64,000 nt of DNA. Source: Vagococcus silagei. GTDB lineage: Bacteria; Bacillota; Bacilli; Lactobacillales; Vagococcaceae. The position numbers and the translations under genes were made by a program. The DNA lies in assembly GCF_004795745.1 (NCBI RefSeq), contig NZ_SDGV01000014.1, positions 19,566-83,565 of the forward strand, in the 5' to 3' direction. The notes under the pieces were generated by a model. That model saw only the letters and a program-made list of their open reading frames with translations. It searched no databases and was not told the origin of the DNA. Each line of letters opens with the position of its first letter. The first letter of the stretch is position 1. This document shows positions 53,194 to 61,213 of this stretch, in pieces.

Positions 53194-53301
53194 AATCTCC
53201 TCTTTCTATTTAGGTTGCTTATCTTGGAACGCATTTAGTATACCATGAAATGAAAGCAAAAAATATAACTTTATGAAATATTTCACATATTATATACGTT
53301 A

Positions 53302-53655
53302 CTAAACGTGACGTAAAAATTTTACGCGATTGACTTTAACACGCGTATGATTGCCCTCGCCAATTAACATTTCACCCTCAAAAGCTTGGAATGAAAACTC
53401 ATATTTCTTACCAGTACTTTGGATAAGTTTAACAGAAATATCAATTTCTTGGTCTAATCCTGTTGCCTTAAGATGTTTGCAATTGATTTGGGTCCCTACA
53501 GTTGTATCATCTGCCGATAATTCTTGAGCAATTAACTCAGCGCAGGTATTTTCAGCAAATGCAATTAAAGCCGGTGTTGCTAAAACTTGTAAGCTACCCG
53601 AACCCATTGCTAAGGCTGTCCAGTCTTTTGTGACAGTAAATTTTTTACGATACAT
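53302..53655 (-). CDS. Hot-dog-fold thioesterase-like protein (FlK/PaaI-like)
   Basis: 117-aa hot-dog protein resembling fluoroacetyl-CoA thioesterase-type and PaaI-like enzymes. Gly-Ser-Gly-Ser-Leu-Gln-Val-Leu-Ala-Thr-Pro-Ala-Leu (about 19-31) leads into a central helix with Glu-Asn-Thr-Cys-Ala, and Thr-Val-Gly-Thr-Gln-Ile-Asn-Cys-Lys-His (about 53-62) matches the family strand with conserved Thr and His. Likely cleaves an acyl-CoA; substrate unknown. It begins 2 nt after cca, so it is the last gene of mazG-cca-thioesterase. Confidence 0.82.
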   Translation of the reverse strand: MYRKKFTVTKDWTALAMGSGSLQVLATPALIAFAENTCAELIAQELSADDTTVGTQINCKHLKATGLDQEIDISVKLIQSTGKKYEFSFQAFEGEMLIGEGNHTRVKVNRVKFLRHV

Positions 53656-53657
53656 TT

Positions 53658-54866
53658 TTAAGCTTCCTCTCCAAGTAATTCATCAGCTTTACTAAGCAAG
53701 TCTACTTGATTATTTTGAATGTCACCATTTACTACTTGTCGTTCAAGTTCATGTAGTGTTTCGCCCAACCATGGCCCACCTTTTTTTTGCGTATGTTGCA
53801 TTAAAACTTGGCCATTGACTTCCAATTCTTGAATTTTATGAATTGGTAATTCCTCATAAAGGGAAATTGCGGCTAAATAATCATTATCTTTCCCTAAAAA
53901 CTCTCGAGCATCCTCTACTAACTGAATAAGATTTGGATTCGCATGATAAAGCATATTCGAACGCCACTCATCTTCAAGCCTTATTTTTAATAATGCTAAA
54001 CCAGCTGTTAGATCTTGAATCATTTTATTGGAAACTTTCCATTGCTTCATCCATTTCGAAACATTGTTCACTTCTAATTTATAAATTAATAGGAGCCAAG
54101 CAAGTGTTTCATTTGAAATTTTATTAGATGGTAACTTTAAGAAACGATTCAATGCTTGAGCTTGATGCTTTAATCCTGGACAATATTCATAACATGCTGT
54201 TTCAATGAAAAGTGCCAATCCTTTAGCACGATTTTGACCAAGTAATAGTTTTACCCATTCAATCTCGATTCTTTCAACTGAGATTTTTTCCAGTAAATGA
54301 GCATGTTTTTTAATTGCTTGAAGTGTTTTAACTTCAATATCAAAGTCAAGTTGAGATGCAAAGCGTAAGGCACGCATCATGCGTAAAGCATCTTCAAAAA
54401 ATCTTTCTTGTGGATTGCCAACTGCTACAATTTCGTGATTTTTAATCGATTGCACACCATCAAATAAATCAATAACCTCTCCTTCTGTTGTCATTGCTAA
54501 GGCATTCATCGTAAAATCGCGTCGTTTTAAATCTTCTTCTAAAGATCGAACAAATGTAACTTGATCTGGCCTACGAAAATCTTGATAGGTTGACTCAGTT
54601 CTAAAAGTTGTAATTTCATATTCTCCTTGATCAGCTAAGACCAAAACGGTACCGTGTTCAATTCCCACATCAATTGTTTTTTTGAAAATCGCTTTTATTT
54701 CTTCTGGATAAGCACTTGTCGCGATGTCCACATCATGAATAGGTTGATTTAAGAAACAATCGCGGACACTGCCACCAACAAAATATGCTTCAAAACCAGC
54801 TGCGATAATTTTTTCCATCACTGGAATAGCATCAGTAAATTCCTGTGGTAAGTTTTCTAATTTCAT
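53658..54866 (-). CDS. cca: CCA tRNA nucleotidyltransferase
   Basis: 402-aa class II enzyme that builds or repairs the CCA end of tRNAs. Nucleotidyltransferase motif Gly-Gly-Ser-Val-Arg-Asp (31-36) and the two metal aspartates in Asp-Val-Asp (45-47); Arg-Arg-Asp-Phe-Thr-Met-Asn-Ala near 112 and the template-reading Glu-Asp-x-x-Arg-x-x-Arg motif (Glu-Asp-Ala-Leu-Arg-Met-Met-Arg) near 152. Length matches Gram-positive Cca. The start overlaps mazG by 4 nt. Confidence 0.96.
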   Translation of the reverse strand: MKLENLPQEFTDAIPVMEKIIAAGFEAYFVGGSVRDCFLNQPIHDVDIATSAYPEEIKAIFKKTIDVGIEHGTVLVLADQGEYEITTFRTESTYQDFRRPDQVTFVRSLEEDLKRRDFTMNALAMTTEGEVIDLFDGVQSIKNHEIVAVGNPQERFFEDALRMMRALRFASQLDFDIEVKTLQAIKKHAHLLEKISVERIEIEWVKLLLGQNRAKGLALFIETACYEYCPGLKHQAQALNRFLKLPSNKISNETLAWLLLIYKLEVNNVSKWMKQWKVSNKMIQDLTAGLALLKIRLEDEWRSNMLYHANPNLIQLVEDAREFLGKDNDYLAAISLYEELPIHKIQELEVNGQVLMQHTQKKGGPWLGETLHELERQVVNGDIQNNQVDLLSKADELLGEEA

Positions 54867-55216
54867 TCAGTTTGCTCCATCTCTTTCCGGTCCAATCGCT
54901 CAAAACGATTATGATCACGTCTTTTAAATTTTTGCATATTACTTTCATAGGAATCAGCTAAATCTATTTTTAAAGAATTCGCCATAATAATTAACGCAAT
55001 TAAAACGTCACCCAACTCTTCTTCAATATGATTTGATTCATCTTGATTTTTCTTTTTCTTTTCACCATAGTGGTGGTTAATTTCACGTGCTAATTCACCA
55101 ACTTCCTCAACTAAATTCAAAACTTGCGTTGTTGGAGAAAAATAACCTTCTTCAAACTGAGCAATATATTGTGCCAGTTCTTCTTGTAGTGCTGCAATAT
55201 TTTTTTCTTGCTTCAT
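54863..55216 (-). CDS. MazG-like nucleotide pyrophosphohydrolase
   Basis: 117-aa all-helical protein with the MazG/YpjD metal motif: Glu-Glu-Val-Gly-Glu-Leu near residue 38 and Glu-Glu-Glu-Leu-Gly-Asp-Val near 68 supply the Glu/Asp ligands. It probably hydrolyses (non-canonical) NTPs to NMP and pyrophosphate. Like Bacillus ypjD, it lies just upstream of cca. Heads a three-gene operon. Confidence 0.88.
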   Translation of the reverse strand: MKQEKNIAALQEELAQYIAQFEEGYFSPTTQVLNLVEEVGELAREINHHYGEKKKKNQDESNHIEEELGDVLIALIIMANSLKIDLADSYESNMQKFKRRDHNRFERLDRKEMEQTE

Positions 55217-55355
55217 TTTTTATTCCCCCTATATCATGACTCAGTTTCCCTAATTTTATTAGAAATAATTACATTTCGCAACTGAGATTATCTGTTCGTT
55301 TTTTATATCTTGTGATATGATGAACTCGTGTGATTTATGAAAGGAGTCGATCGAT

Positions 55356-56270
55356 ATGACATTAAAAAAAGAGTATTTTATTGACACAATTATGATATTT
55401 TTTGGGACAGTAATAGTCGCCTTTGGCTTAATTAATTTTAACATGGCCAACAGTCTAGCTGAAGGAGGATTAACTGGGATTTCATTGATTCTTTTTCATC
55501 TTTATGACATAAATCCAGCAACCTCAGTTTTGCTATTAAATATCCCCATCTTATTCATTGGTTTTAAATTTTTAGGAAAGAAAGCGCTTATATATACATT
55601 TGTTGGTTCTTTTTCACTTTCATTTAACTTGTGGTGGGAACAACAATTTCCAGTCTCTATTCCGTTAGAAAATGATTTATTGATTGCAGCTTTACTTGCC
55701 GGACTAGCATCTGGTATCGGAAGTGGGATTGTTTACCGCTTTGGCGGAACAACAGGCGGTGCAGATATCGTTGCTCGGATTATTCAAAAATATACTGGAA
55801 TTTCAATTGGTAAGTCGATGTTAATGCTCGATATTATTGTTCTAACCTTGTCACTAACATATCTTTCTATTCGTGAAATGACATATACCTTAATTATTGT
55901 ATTTATATTTAGTATTGTTGTTGATTTCATTCAAGAGGGTATTAGTTACTACTCAAAAGGGGTCTTTATTATTTCTAATTACTCTGAAGACATCGCCAGT
56001 TCAATTATGCAAAACCTCGAACGTGGCGCGACCTTTATTAAATCGGAAGGTGCGTACTTTAATCAAGATCGTCTGATGCTTTATTGTGTAATTGACTTGT
56101 CAGAATTAACTGAACTTAAGTCACTGTGCCAAGAAATCGATCCTGAAGCGTTCATTTCTATTATCGACGTCAAAGAAGTGCATGGTGAAGGCTTCTCATT
56201 TGATAAGCCAAAAAAATTCAAACATTTAACTAAGCGTCGAAAAGAACAACTCTCCAGTAGCCCAGAATAA
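55356..56270 (+). CDS. YitT family membrane protein (paralogue 3)
   Basis: 304-aa YitT protein: membrane segments between about residues 10 and 195, the conserved Gly-Gly-Thr-Thr-Gly-Gly-Ala-Asp near 130, DUF2179 domain about 210-280, and a basic tail (Lys-Arg-Arg-Lys). AAAGGAG lies upstream of the ATG. Divergent from mazG, convergent with ypiB. Function unknown. Confidence 0.9.
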   Translation: MTLKKEYFIDTIMIFFGTVIVAFGLINFNMANSLAEGGLTGISLILFHLYDINPATSVLLLNIPILFIGFKFLGKKALIYTFVGSFSLSFNLWWEQQFPVSIPLENDLLIAALLAGLASGIGSGIVYRFGGTTGGADIVARIIQKYTGISIGKSMLMLDIIVLTLSLTYLSIREMTYTLIIVFIFSIVVDFIQEGISYYSKGVFIISNYSEDIASSIMQNLERGATFIKSEGAYFNQDRLMLYCVIDLSELTELKSLCQEIDPEAFISIIDVKEVHGEGFSFDKPKKFKHLTKRRKEQLSSSPE

Positions 56271-56287
56271 TATATACACACTAGAGT

Positions 56288-56398
56288 GGTTGTTACAGAA
56301 GTGTTCACCTTCAAGAAATAAGAAAGAAATCACAAATATTGCTTTTCAAATTTTTGTGATTTTCGGCTTATTTCCAAAGAAGCTACTTTTGCGACACC
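56288..56398. repeat. Interspersed repeat, copy B, inverted relative to copy A
   Basis: Read on the minus strand it matches copy A (14974-15083) nearly throughout: GGTGTCGCAAAAGTAGCTTC, AATAAGCCGAAAATCACAAA, TTGAAGGTGAACACTTCTGT. It lies between convergent yitT-3 and ypiB and is followed by a terminator resembling the one beside copy A. Confidence 0.85.
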
Positions 56399-56411
56399 GT
56401 TTAAGTTTAGA

Positions 56412-56455
56412 AAAGAGACTGTGACGTACTTATGTCACAGTCCCTCTTTTTTTTA
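56412..56455. terminator. Bidirectional terminator between yitT-3 and ypiB
   Basis: GAGACTGTGAC pairs with GTCACAGTCCCTC (56415-56446), followed by a run of nine T on the plus strand and preceded by AAAA for the minus strand. Confidence 0.85.
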
Positions 56456-57010
56456 TTATTTCTCAGATATTAACTTCTTTAAATGATTATATTTCTTAGT
56501 CAGTTGCTTAAAGCTAGTTTCATCTTCTTCATCAATCGCTTGATTGATAGCTGTCAAAAGATTGGCCAGCTGAACTGTCTGATCATAATTATTCAAAAAT
56601 GCATCTAATGAATAGTCCCATTCACTGTCAATTTCATTTGTTTCAGGAACGTAAGGATTAATTTCTAAAACAGCCTGATATGGTAGATAACGGCTCGCGT
56701 TCGGAAATTGAATCTCAACATATAAAACTTGGCGCCAATTCAAACGAATATCATGAAAAATTTGTTCTGGATCATCAAATAATAGACCATCTTTTACAAG
56801 TACCATTCCAGAGTCATCATCGCTAATCGAAGACTCACTGATTCTTAAACCTCTTGGCGTCGCAAGTGCATCTCTAACAAAAATAATTTTTGTAAGTAAA
56901 ACCTCGTGATTTAATAAATAGTTCAAAACCCAATACGATTCTCTTTTTTGTAATGTAAAGGTTTCTAGTACCCATTTGATAAAAGTCTTTTTTTCTTCAA
57001 TACCCGTCAT
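56456..57010 (-). CDS. ypiB: YpiB/UPF0302 family protein
   Basis: 184-aa soluble protein of UPF0302 (YpiB). Recognised by Lys-Lys-x-Phe-Ile-Lys-Trp at residues 7-13, Glu-Ser-x-Trp-Val-Leu-Asn-Tyr-Leu-Leu near 23-32 and the C-terminal IDEAL-type Ala-Ile-Asp-Glu-Glu-Asp-Glu-x-x-Phe near 157. Function unclear; in Bacillus it lies with ypiA downstream of aroE. Here it lies 16 nt after the TPR gene. Confidence 0.9.
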   Translation of the reverse strand: MTGIEEKKTFIKWVLETFTLQKRESYWVLNYLLNHEVLLTKIIFVRDALATPRGLRISESSISDDDSGMVLVKDGLLFDDPEQIFHDIRLNWRQVLYVEIQFPNASRYLPYQAVLEINPYVPETNEIDSEWDYSLDAFLNNYDQTVQLANLLTAINQAIDEEDETSFKQLTKKYNHLKKLISEK

Positions 57011-57026
57011 ATTATCGTCTCATTCC

Positions 57027-58268
57027 TTAATCAATCAGATCACTAATCTCCATGTCATCAGGTACTTGTTTCAAATAAGCTTGAAGTAATTGTGTTGATT
57101 GATCTATTTTTCCTTCTTCTCTTAAAAACATACCATATTCTTTTAAGAATTCCGCATCTTCTAACAGTTCTGGTGCGGCTTTTTCATAGGCAACCGCAGC
57201 TTGACCAAATTCCTCTAAATCGTTATATAATCTAGCAGCATACCATTGTGCTTCACTTAAGTTGGGATTTTCCAGCGTTGATAGTAACGATAACGCCTCA
57301 TCAAAATCTTCTTCATTTCTAAGTAAATCTACTAAGCGTAATTTAGAAAAATCGCTATCTTCTTCAAGTGCAATAGCCTGACGTAAATAATGAATGGCCG
57401 TTTCTTTTTTATATAAGCGATACGCACATTCAGATGCTAAATGATAAAGACTAACTTCATAAGGATTTTTTTCAATCCCAATTTCCAAATAATTTAGTGC
57501 CTCTTCGTCCATTCCTTCGTCAAAAAGAATTTGACCAAGTGGATAATATACTTGTTGAAAATCTTCGTTGATTGAAACAACTTGGCGTAATAACTCGATA
57601 GCACGTTCGTTTTCGCCTAATTGATAATAACATAGCGCCAATTGGAATAAACGTTCTACTGTTTCTTCTTCTCTAAGTGCTTCTTCCAAATATTGAATTG
57701 CTTCTTCAAATTCAGCAATCCTTGAGAGTGCCACACCAATTCTTTCGTAAAAACTAATCCCAATATCTAATGTCGGATTTTCTTTTAGAACTGTTTGATA
57801 AAGCTCTACTGCCTCTTGATAATCCTCCATTGAAAAATAGAATTCTGCCAAGGCAACTTGGATAATTGGTTCATTTGGTAAAAGTTTTTGTGCTTGTTTT
57901 AATTTTTGTTCACTGACTTCTGGTATTTCAAGAATTTGGTATAAATCAGCTTGCGTTAATAAACTTTGAACATAGACATCACTTGATTCCGGAATTGACG
58001 TTAATAATTCCGTTGCTTTTTCAATATCATTATTTTCAATTGCAATCTCAGCCAGTGAAATCTTTAACCCTTCCTCACTTGGAAAAACTTCTAAGAGATG
58101 TTCAAACAATTGTTCTGACTCTTCTAAAAATCCAAGTTGGAATAAATTATCGGCTAATTGAAGTTTCTCTTCTGGCAGGTCATGTGCGATGACATCTTCT
58201 AAGACCATTTGTGCATCAATAAATTCCCCTTTTGAAATAAAATCTAACATCTTTTTACTATAAGACAT
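57027..58268 (-). CDS. TPR-repeat protein (YpiA-like)
   Basis: 413-aa acidic protein made almost wholly of tetratricopeptide repeats (about ten to eleven, with Tyr-Gln-x-Ala-x-x-x-Tyr and Ala-x-x-x-Leu-x-x-x-Leu spacing throughout). Matches Bacillus YpiA in length and position beside ypiB. A scaffold role is likely; partners unknown. I start at ATG 58268 with GGGAG upstream; the frame is open seven codons further. It follows the AroB-like gene by 31 nt. Confidence 0.88.
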   Translation of the reverse strand: MSYSKKMLDFISKGEFIDAQMVLEDVIAHDLPEEKLQLADNLFQLGFLEESEQLFEHLLEVFPSEEGLKISLAEIAIENNDIEKATELLTSIPESSDVYVQSLLTQADLYQILEIPEVSEQKLKQAQKLLPNEPIIQVALAEFYFSMEDYQEAVELYQTVLKENPTLDIGISFYERIGVALSRIAEFEEAIQYLEEALREEETVERLFQLALCYYQLGENERAIELLRQVVSINEDFQQVYYPLGQILFDEGMDEEALNYLEIGIEKNPYEVSLYHLASECAYRLYKKETAIHYLRQAIALEEDSDFSKLRLVDLLRNEEDFDEALSLLSTLENPNLSEAQWYAARLYNDLEEFGQAAVAYEKAAPELLEDAEFLKEYGMFLREEGKIDQSTQLLQAYLKQVPDDMEISDLID

Positions 58269-58299
58269 TTCATTACTCCCATCTAACATTCATAAATTT

Positions 58300-59340
58300 T
58301 TATTCTATTGAGCGAAACGATTCAATTCCGTGCTCAATTTCTAATAATGTTGGTATTGCTTGCGTTGTTCTACTTCCCATTTGACTTAAGCCAAACCATT
58401 TCTGTTCTCTTCCTAAGATTAAAGCCACCTGTTCGACTAAATCACTGGTTAATAAAAATTTTGGTAAACTTAAGCTTTCGCCTAATTGGTACTCCAACCA
58501 GTGCTTGATTATTTTAAAATCAGCGTGATAATGTACTTGTTCGTTTTGACAACACATTGTTAGCAGTAAACCTAACCAACGTTTTTGCTCATAATTTAGG
58601 GCATAAGAACCTTCTGTAACAAATAGTGCTTGGGTGAATGTTTTACCATATTCAAAATCAAGCGACTGCTTTTGAGCTAATTCCAGTAGGTCCTGACTAA
58701 ACGCAACATAGTGTTCGGTTCTTTTATCAGTCTCTTCATAAAGTCGATTCAAAATTGACACATCATATTGCAAACCAATTTGAACCATTCTAAATAAAGA
58801 CAGCCTCGTCTCAAAAAGAGTCTCACTACCACTCAACATTGTATCGTAAAACAGACCATTCGGCAAAGCCTTTCGCTCCGATAAAGTCTCAAGATTTGGC
58901 CCGGTTAAAGTCGCATAACCACTAATGGCAGAGAGGAAGCCCGACAAATCACTCGCAATATGAAATTGTTCAGCTATATAAGGACTCACACCATGAATAA
59001 ATGAGCCAATTTGATTGATTGTTTCATTTCCAAGACTCAAAAGTTTTGTCCCCCGCGGTAATTTCATCTGCTCAATAAACATTAGTGTTTTTGAAAATAA
59101 TGAAAAAGACTCACCAAGCGGTAAGTTTGGGAGAATATACCACTGAATTTTATCGATATTTTTAACACGTTTCATTAATAAATCATAACATCGCTCATAA
59201 AGAGTTGCCTGACTTATAATCAAAATGGGGCCGTCGTTCAACCAAGCATCAAATTTGCCAGCATTTACATACTTTTTAAATGATTCAGCATAAGTCACAC
59301 TCATTGTTTCATTTTCTTGATTACAAAAATTTACATGCAT
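58300..59340 (-). CDS. AroB-like protein that has lost its catalytic residues
   Basis: 346-aa protein that aligns end to end with 3-dehydroquinate synthase but looks inactive. AroB's Pro-x-Gly-Glu...Leu-Gly-Gly-Gly-Val-Val-Gly-Asp becomes Leu-Pro-Leu-Gly-Glu (74-78) then Ser-Leu-Gly-Asn-Glu-Thr-Ile-Asn (102-109), so the NAD-binding Gly-Gly-Gly is gone. The zinc ligands appear replaced: Glu of the Ala-Glu-Val-Val-Lys helix by Arg184, first His of His-Thr-x-x-His-Ala by Lys233 (Tyr-Gly-Lys-Thr-Phe-Thr-Gln-Ala), and His of the His-Gly-Glu helix by Asn249. The frame is intact with a strong site (GGAGGGG) at 6 nt. It lies upstream of ypiA/ypiB, where Bacillus has aro genes. A pseudo-enzyme with a new role is the best reading; exact alignment needs confirming. 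Confidence 0.6.
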   Translation of the reverse strand: MHVNFCNQENETMSVTYAESFKKYVNAGKFDAWLNDGPILIISQATLYERCYDLLMKRVKNIDKIQWYILPNLPLGESFSLFSKTLMFIEQMKLPRGTKLLSLGNETINQIGSFIHGVSPYIAEQFHIASDLSGFLSAISGYATLTGPNLETLSERKALPNGLFYDTMLSGSETLFETRLSLFRMVQIGLQYDVSILNRLYEETDKRTEHYVAFSQDLLELAQKQSLDFEYGKTFTQALFVTEGSYALNYEQKRWLGLLLTMCCQNEQVHYHADFKIIKHWLEYQLGESLSLPKFLLTSDLVEQVALILGREQKWFGLSQMGSRTTQAIPTLLEIEHGIESFRSIE

Positions 59341-59364
59341 CAGAACCCCTCCAGTCTTTCGTAA

Positions 59365-59613
59365 TTAGTGGTTCTTTTTCATAAATACGGAAACTACCGC
59401 AACAACGATGACAGCACCTAAAATAGACGGAATTAATGCCATACTAGCAAGCTGTCCGCCCCAGTCATCTCCAAACAATTTTTGTCCAACTGATGAACCA
59501 ACTAATCCAGCAATAATATTAAAAAGACAGCCTTTTGAATCGTTTTTATTTACTAATGCCCCTGCAATCGCACCAATCGTTGCACCTACAATTAATATCC
59601 ATAGCCAATACAT
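59365..59613 (-). CDS. GlsB/YeaQ/YmgE family membrane protein
   Basis: 82-aa protein with three hydrophobic segments and the Gly-rich repeats of the transglycosylase-associated (GlsB/YeaQ/YmgE) family, e.g. Ile-Ala-Gly-Leu-Val-Gly-Ser-Ser-Val-Gly. Linked to stress in enterococci, where glsB lies with gls24 genes; none are adjacent here. GGAGG precedes ATG 59613; an earlier ATG (59628) overlaps that site. Confidence 0.88.
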   Translation of the reverse strand: MYWLWILIVGATIGAIAGALVNKNDSKGCLFNIIAGLVGSSVGQKLFGDDWGGQLASMALIPSILGAVIVVAVVSVFMKKNH

Positions 59614-59680
59614 TAAGTTAACCTCCATTTAAATTCATTTGTTACTTTAATTGTAAAAGGTATTATTATAAAATGCAAAA

Positions 59681-59718
59681 AAGAGTCCACAAAACAACAT
59701 AAATTGTTTCGTAGACTA
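59681..59718 (-). terminator. Terminator after the C39-like gene (end of the flagellar run)
   Basis: Minus-strand GTCTACGAAACAA pairs with TTGTTTTGTGGAC, then TCTTTTTTG; directly after the stop codon at 59719. Confidence 0.8.
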
Positions 59719-60495
59719 CTATGAAATCGTATTATTTTCTAAATAAATGGCTTGTGATCCCATTGATTTAAAGATTTTTTCAAATTTTGGATATTCAATT
59801 TTTTTCTTCTCTCCAAAAGCATCGTTTAAATAGACATGAGTCTGGTCAACACCTGTGACAACAGCGGCATGATGTTTTAACTCAAGAGTCATCATTCCCT
59901 GTTTCGTTTGCCATGCTAGTTTATCCCTACTAGAAGGCACCTCATAGTCAATACTTGTCACAACCCAAACCGGTCGACCTTCTTTAATTTGTTCGATGAC
60001 TTTATCAAAAGATTGATTGGAAATATCATGAACTTGATAATCATTTTGAACAACTTTTTGTGCCAAATCAGCAATGGGGCCATGATTGACACCCGTTCCT
60101 GGTTTCTTACCCGTGGCGTCTCCAACAAAGCCAATATCAGGATTTCCCATCAAGCCATTTTCGTCTTGATAAGGTTCTTTTTGAATTTGATCCTGTAATG
60201 TATTTTTATTGCCGTCATAGCCATAATAGCTTAGTAACATCCCTAAGGCAGTTACTTCACAACCATAAGGTAGGCTAGGAGCGTCAAGTTGATTATATAA
60301 AGGAACCTCTAGCTGATAATTTGTCACTTCTTTTAATGGTTGAATTTCACGATAACCACGCATTAAATTGACTTGCTGATAATCTGATTCAGCAGCATCG
60401 AAGACCGTATCTTTAAAATAAATCCCTGTCCCAATGCTTAGAGAAACAAGAGTTAAAATAGTTAATTTTCGATAAATAGATTTTTTCATTGGCAT
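59719..60495 (-). CDS. C39-like (peptidase_C39_2) exported protein
   Basis: 258-aa protein with an N-terminal membrane/signal segment (about residues 9-27) and a C39-like papain-fold domain (60-250). Catalytic Cys79 in Leu-Pro-Tyr-Gly-Cys-Glu-Val-Thr-Ala-Leu, His208/209 in Lys-His-His-Ala-Ala-Val-Val-Thr-Gly and Asn224-Asp225 in Leu-Asn-Asp-Ala-Phe. Extracellular peptidase or amidase is likely. It begins 7 nt after fliS, so it appears to be the last gene of the flagellar cluster; AGGTT gives only a weak site before the second Met codon (60489). Confidence 0.82.
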   Translation of the reverse strand: MPMKKSIYRKLTILTLVSLSIGTGIYFKDTVFDAAESDYQQVNLMRGYREIQPLKEVTNYQLEVPLYNQLDAPSLPYGCEVTALGMLLSYYGYDGNKNTLQDQIQKEPYQDENGLMGNPDIGFVGDATGKKPGTGVNHGPIADLAQKVVQNDYQVHDISNQSFDKVIEQIKEGRPVWVVTSIDYEVPSSRDKLAWQTKQGMMTLELKHHAAVVTGVDQTHVYLNDAFGEKKKIEYPKFEKIFKSMGSQAIYLENNTIS

Positions 60496-60502
60496 AACCT
60501 GA

Positions 60503-60865
60503 TTACAATTGTTGCCAAGTTTCGCGAAACTCTTCGAGCATTTGAATGACTAACTCCATTAATTCAAGGTCTTTTTCCATATTCGCAGTGACCAAACGAG
60601 AGAACATAAATTCATACATTTCAATCAACTGATTCGGAATATCACCTTCAACTGTTGTATCAACAGATAATTTAAGTTCTAGAATGATATCTTGTGCTTT
60701 AATTAAATGGATATTAACTGCTTCAAAATTATCTTGATCAAGAGCCAATTGTGCCAATTTAATCTGTTTAACAGCACCTTCTAACAACAAATCAATAATT
60801 TTTTTTGGTGATGCCGTTAAAATTTGACTATTTTTATATGCATTTACACCTTTTTGATACCCCAT
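60503..60865 (-). CDS. fliS: Flagellar export chaperone FliS
   Basis: 120-aa helical chaperone that binds the C-terminus of flagellin and prevents early polymerisation in the cytosol. The N-terminal Ala-Tyr-Lys-Asn-Ser-Gln-Ile-Leu-Thr-Ala-Ser-Pro-Lys-Lys-Ile is the family motif, and the C-terminal Met-Leu-Glu-Glu-Phe-Arg-Glu-Thr-Trp helix matches. 18 nt after the FliT-like gene. Confidence 0.94.
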   Translation of the reverse strand: MGYQKGVNAYKNSQILTASPKKIIDLLLEGAVKQIKLAQLALDQDNFEAVNIHLIKAQDIILELKLSVDTTVEGDIPNQLIEMYEFMFSRLVTANMEKDLELMELVIQMLEEFRETWQQL

Positions 60866-60883
60866 TTTATTTTCCCCTTTGCC

Positions 60884-61198
60884 TTAAAATGCGCGATCAA
60901 TAAAACTCGCATCTTGCGATGACGTATAGTAACTATTCACCATTTTGTCTTTTTGATTCATCTGCGACATTTGCTTTACAACTTTTTTCTTTTCAGTGCT
61001 AATTTGTGTCCGAATCATCATCGTTTTTGTCATAATTGTTTTTAATTTTTGGCTGTCTTTTGAATCAAAAATAATATCTTGTTGCTTCAATTGTTCAAAA
61101 AGTGGGTGATTCTCATTGATAATTTGCTCGCCATGAGCTAAATTGCCATCCCACTTTTCCAAGTTTAAAAACAATGTATTCAATACATTATCTGTCAT
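60884..61198 (-). CDS. FliT-position protein, possible flagellar chaperone
   Basis: 104-aa all-helical, charged protein between fliD and fliS. FliT chaperones, which bind FliD, take this place in many bacteria and are similar in size, but sequence similarity by eye is weak. It has no Cys and no membrane segment; four Met-rich helices are predicted. Gaps to fliD (15 nt) and fliS (18 nt) mark it as part of the operon. Call rests mainly on position. Confidence 0.6.
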   Translation of the reverse strand: MTDNVLNTLFLNLEKWDGNLAHGEQIINENHPLFEQLKQQDIIFDSKDSQKLKTIMTKTMMIRTQISTEKKKVVKQMSQMNQKDKMVNSYYTSSQDASFIDRAF

Positions 61199-61213
61199 AA
61201 TTTCCCCTAAACT

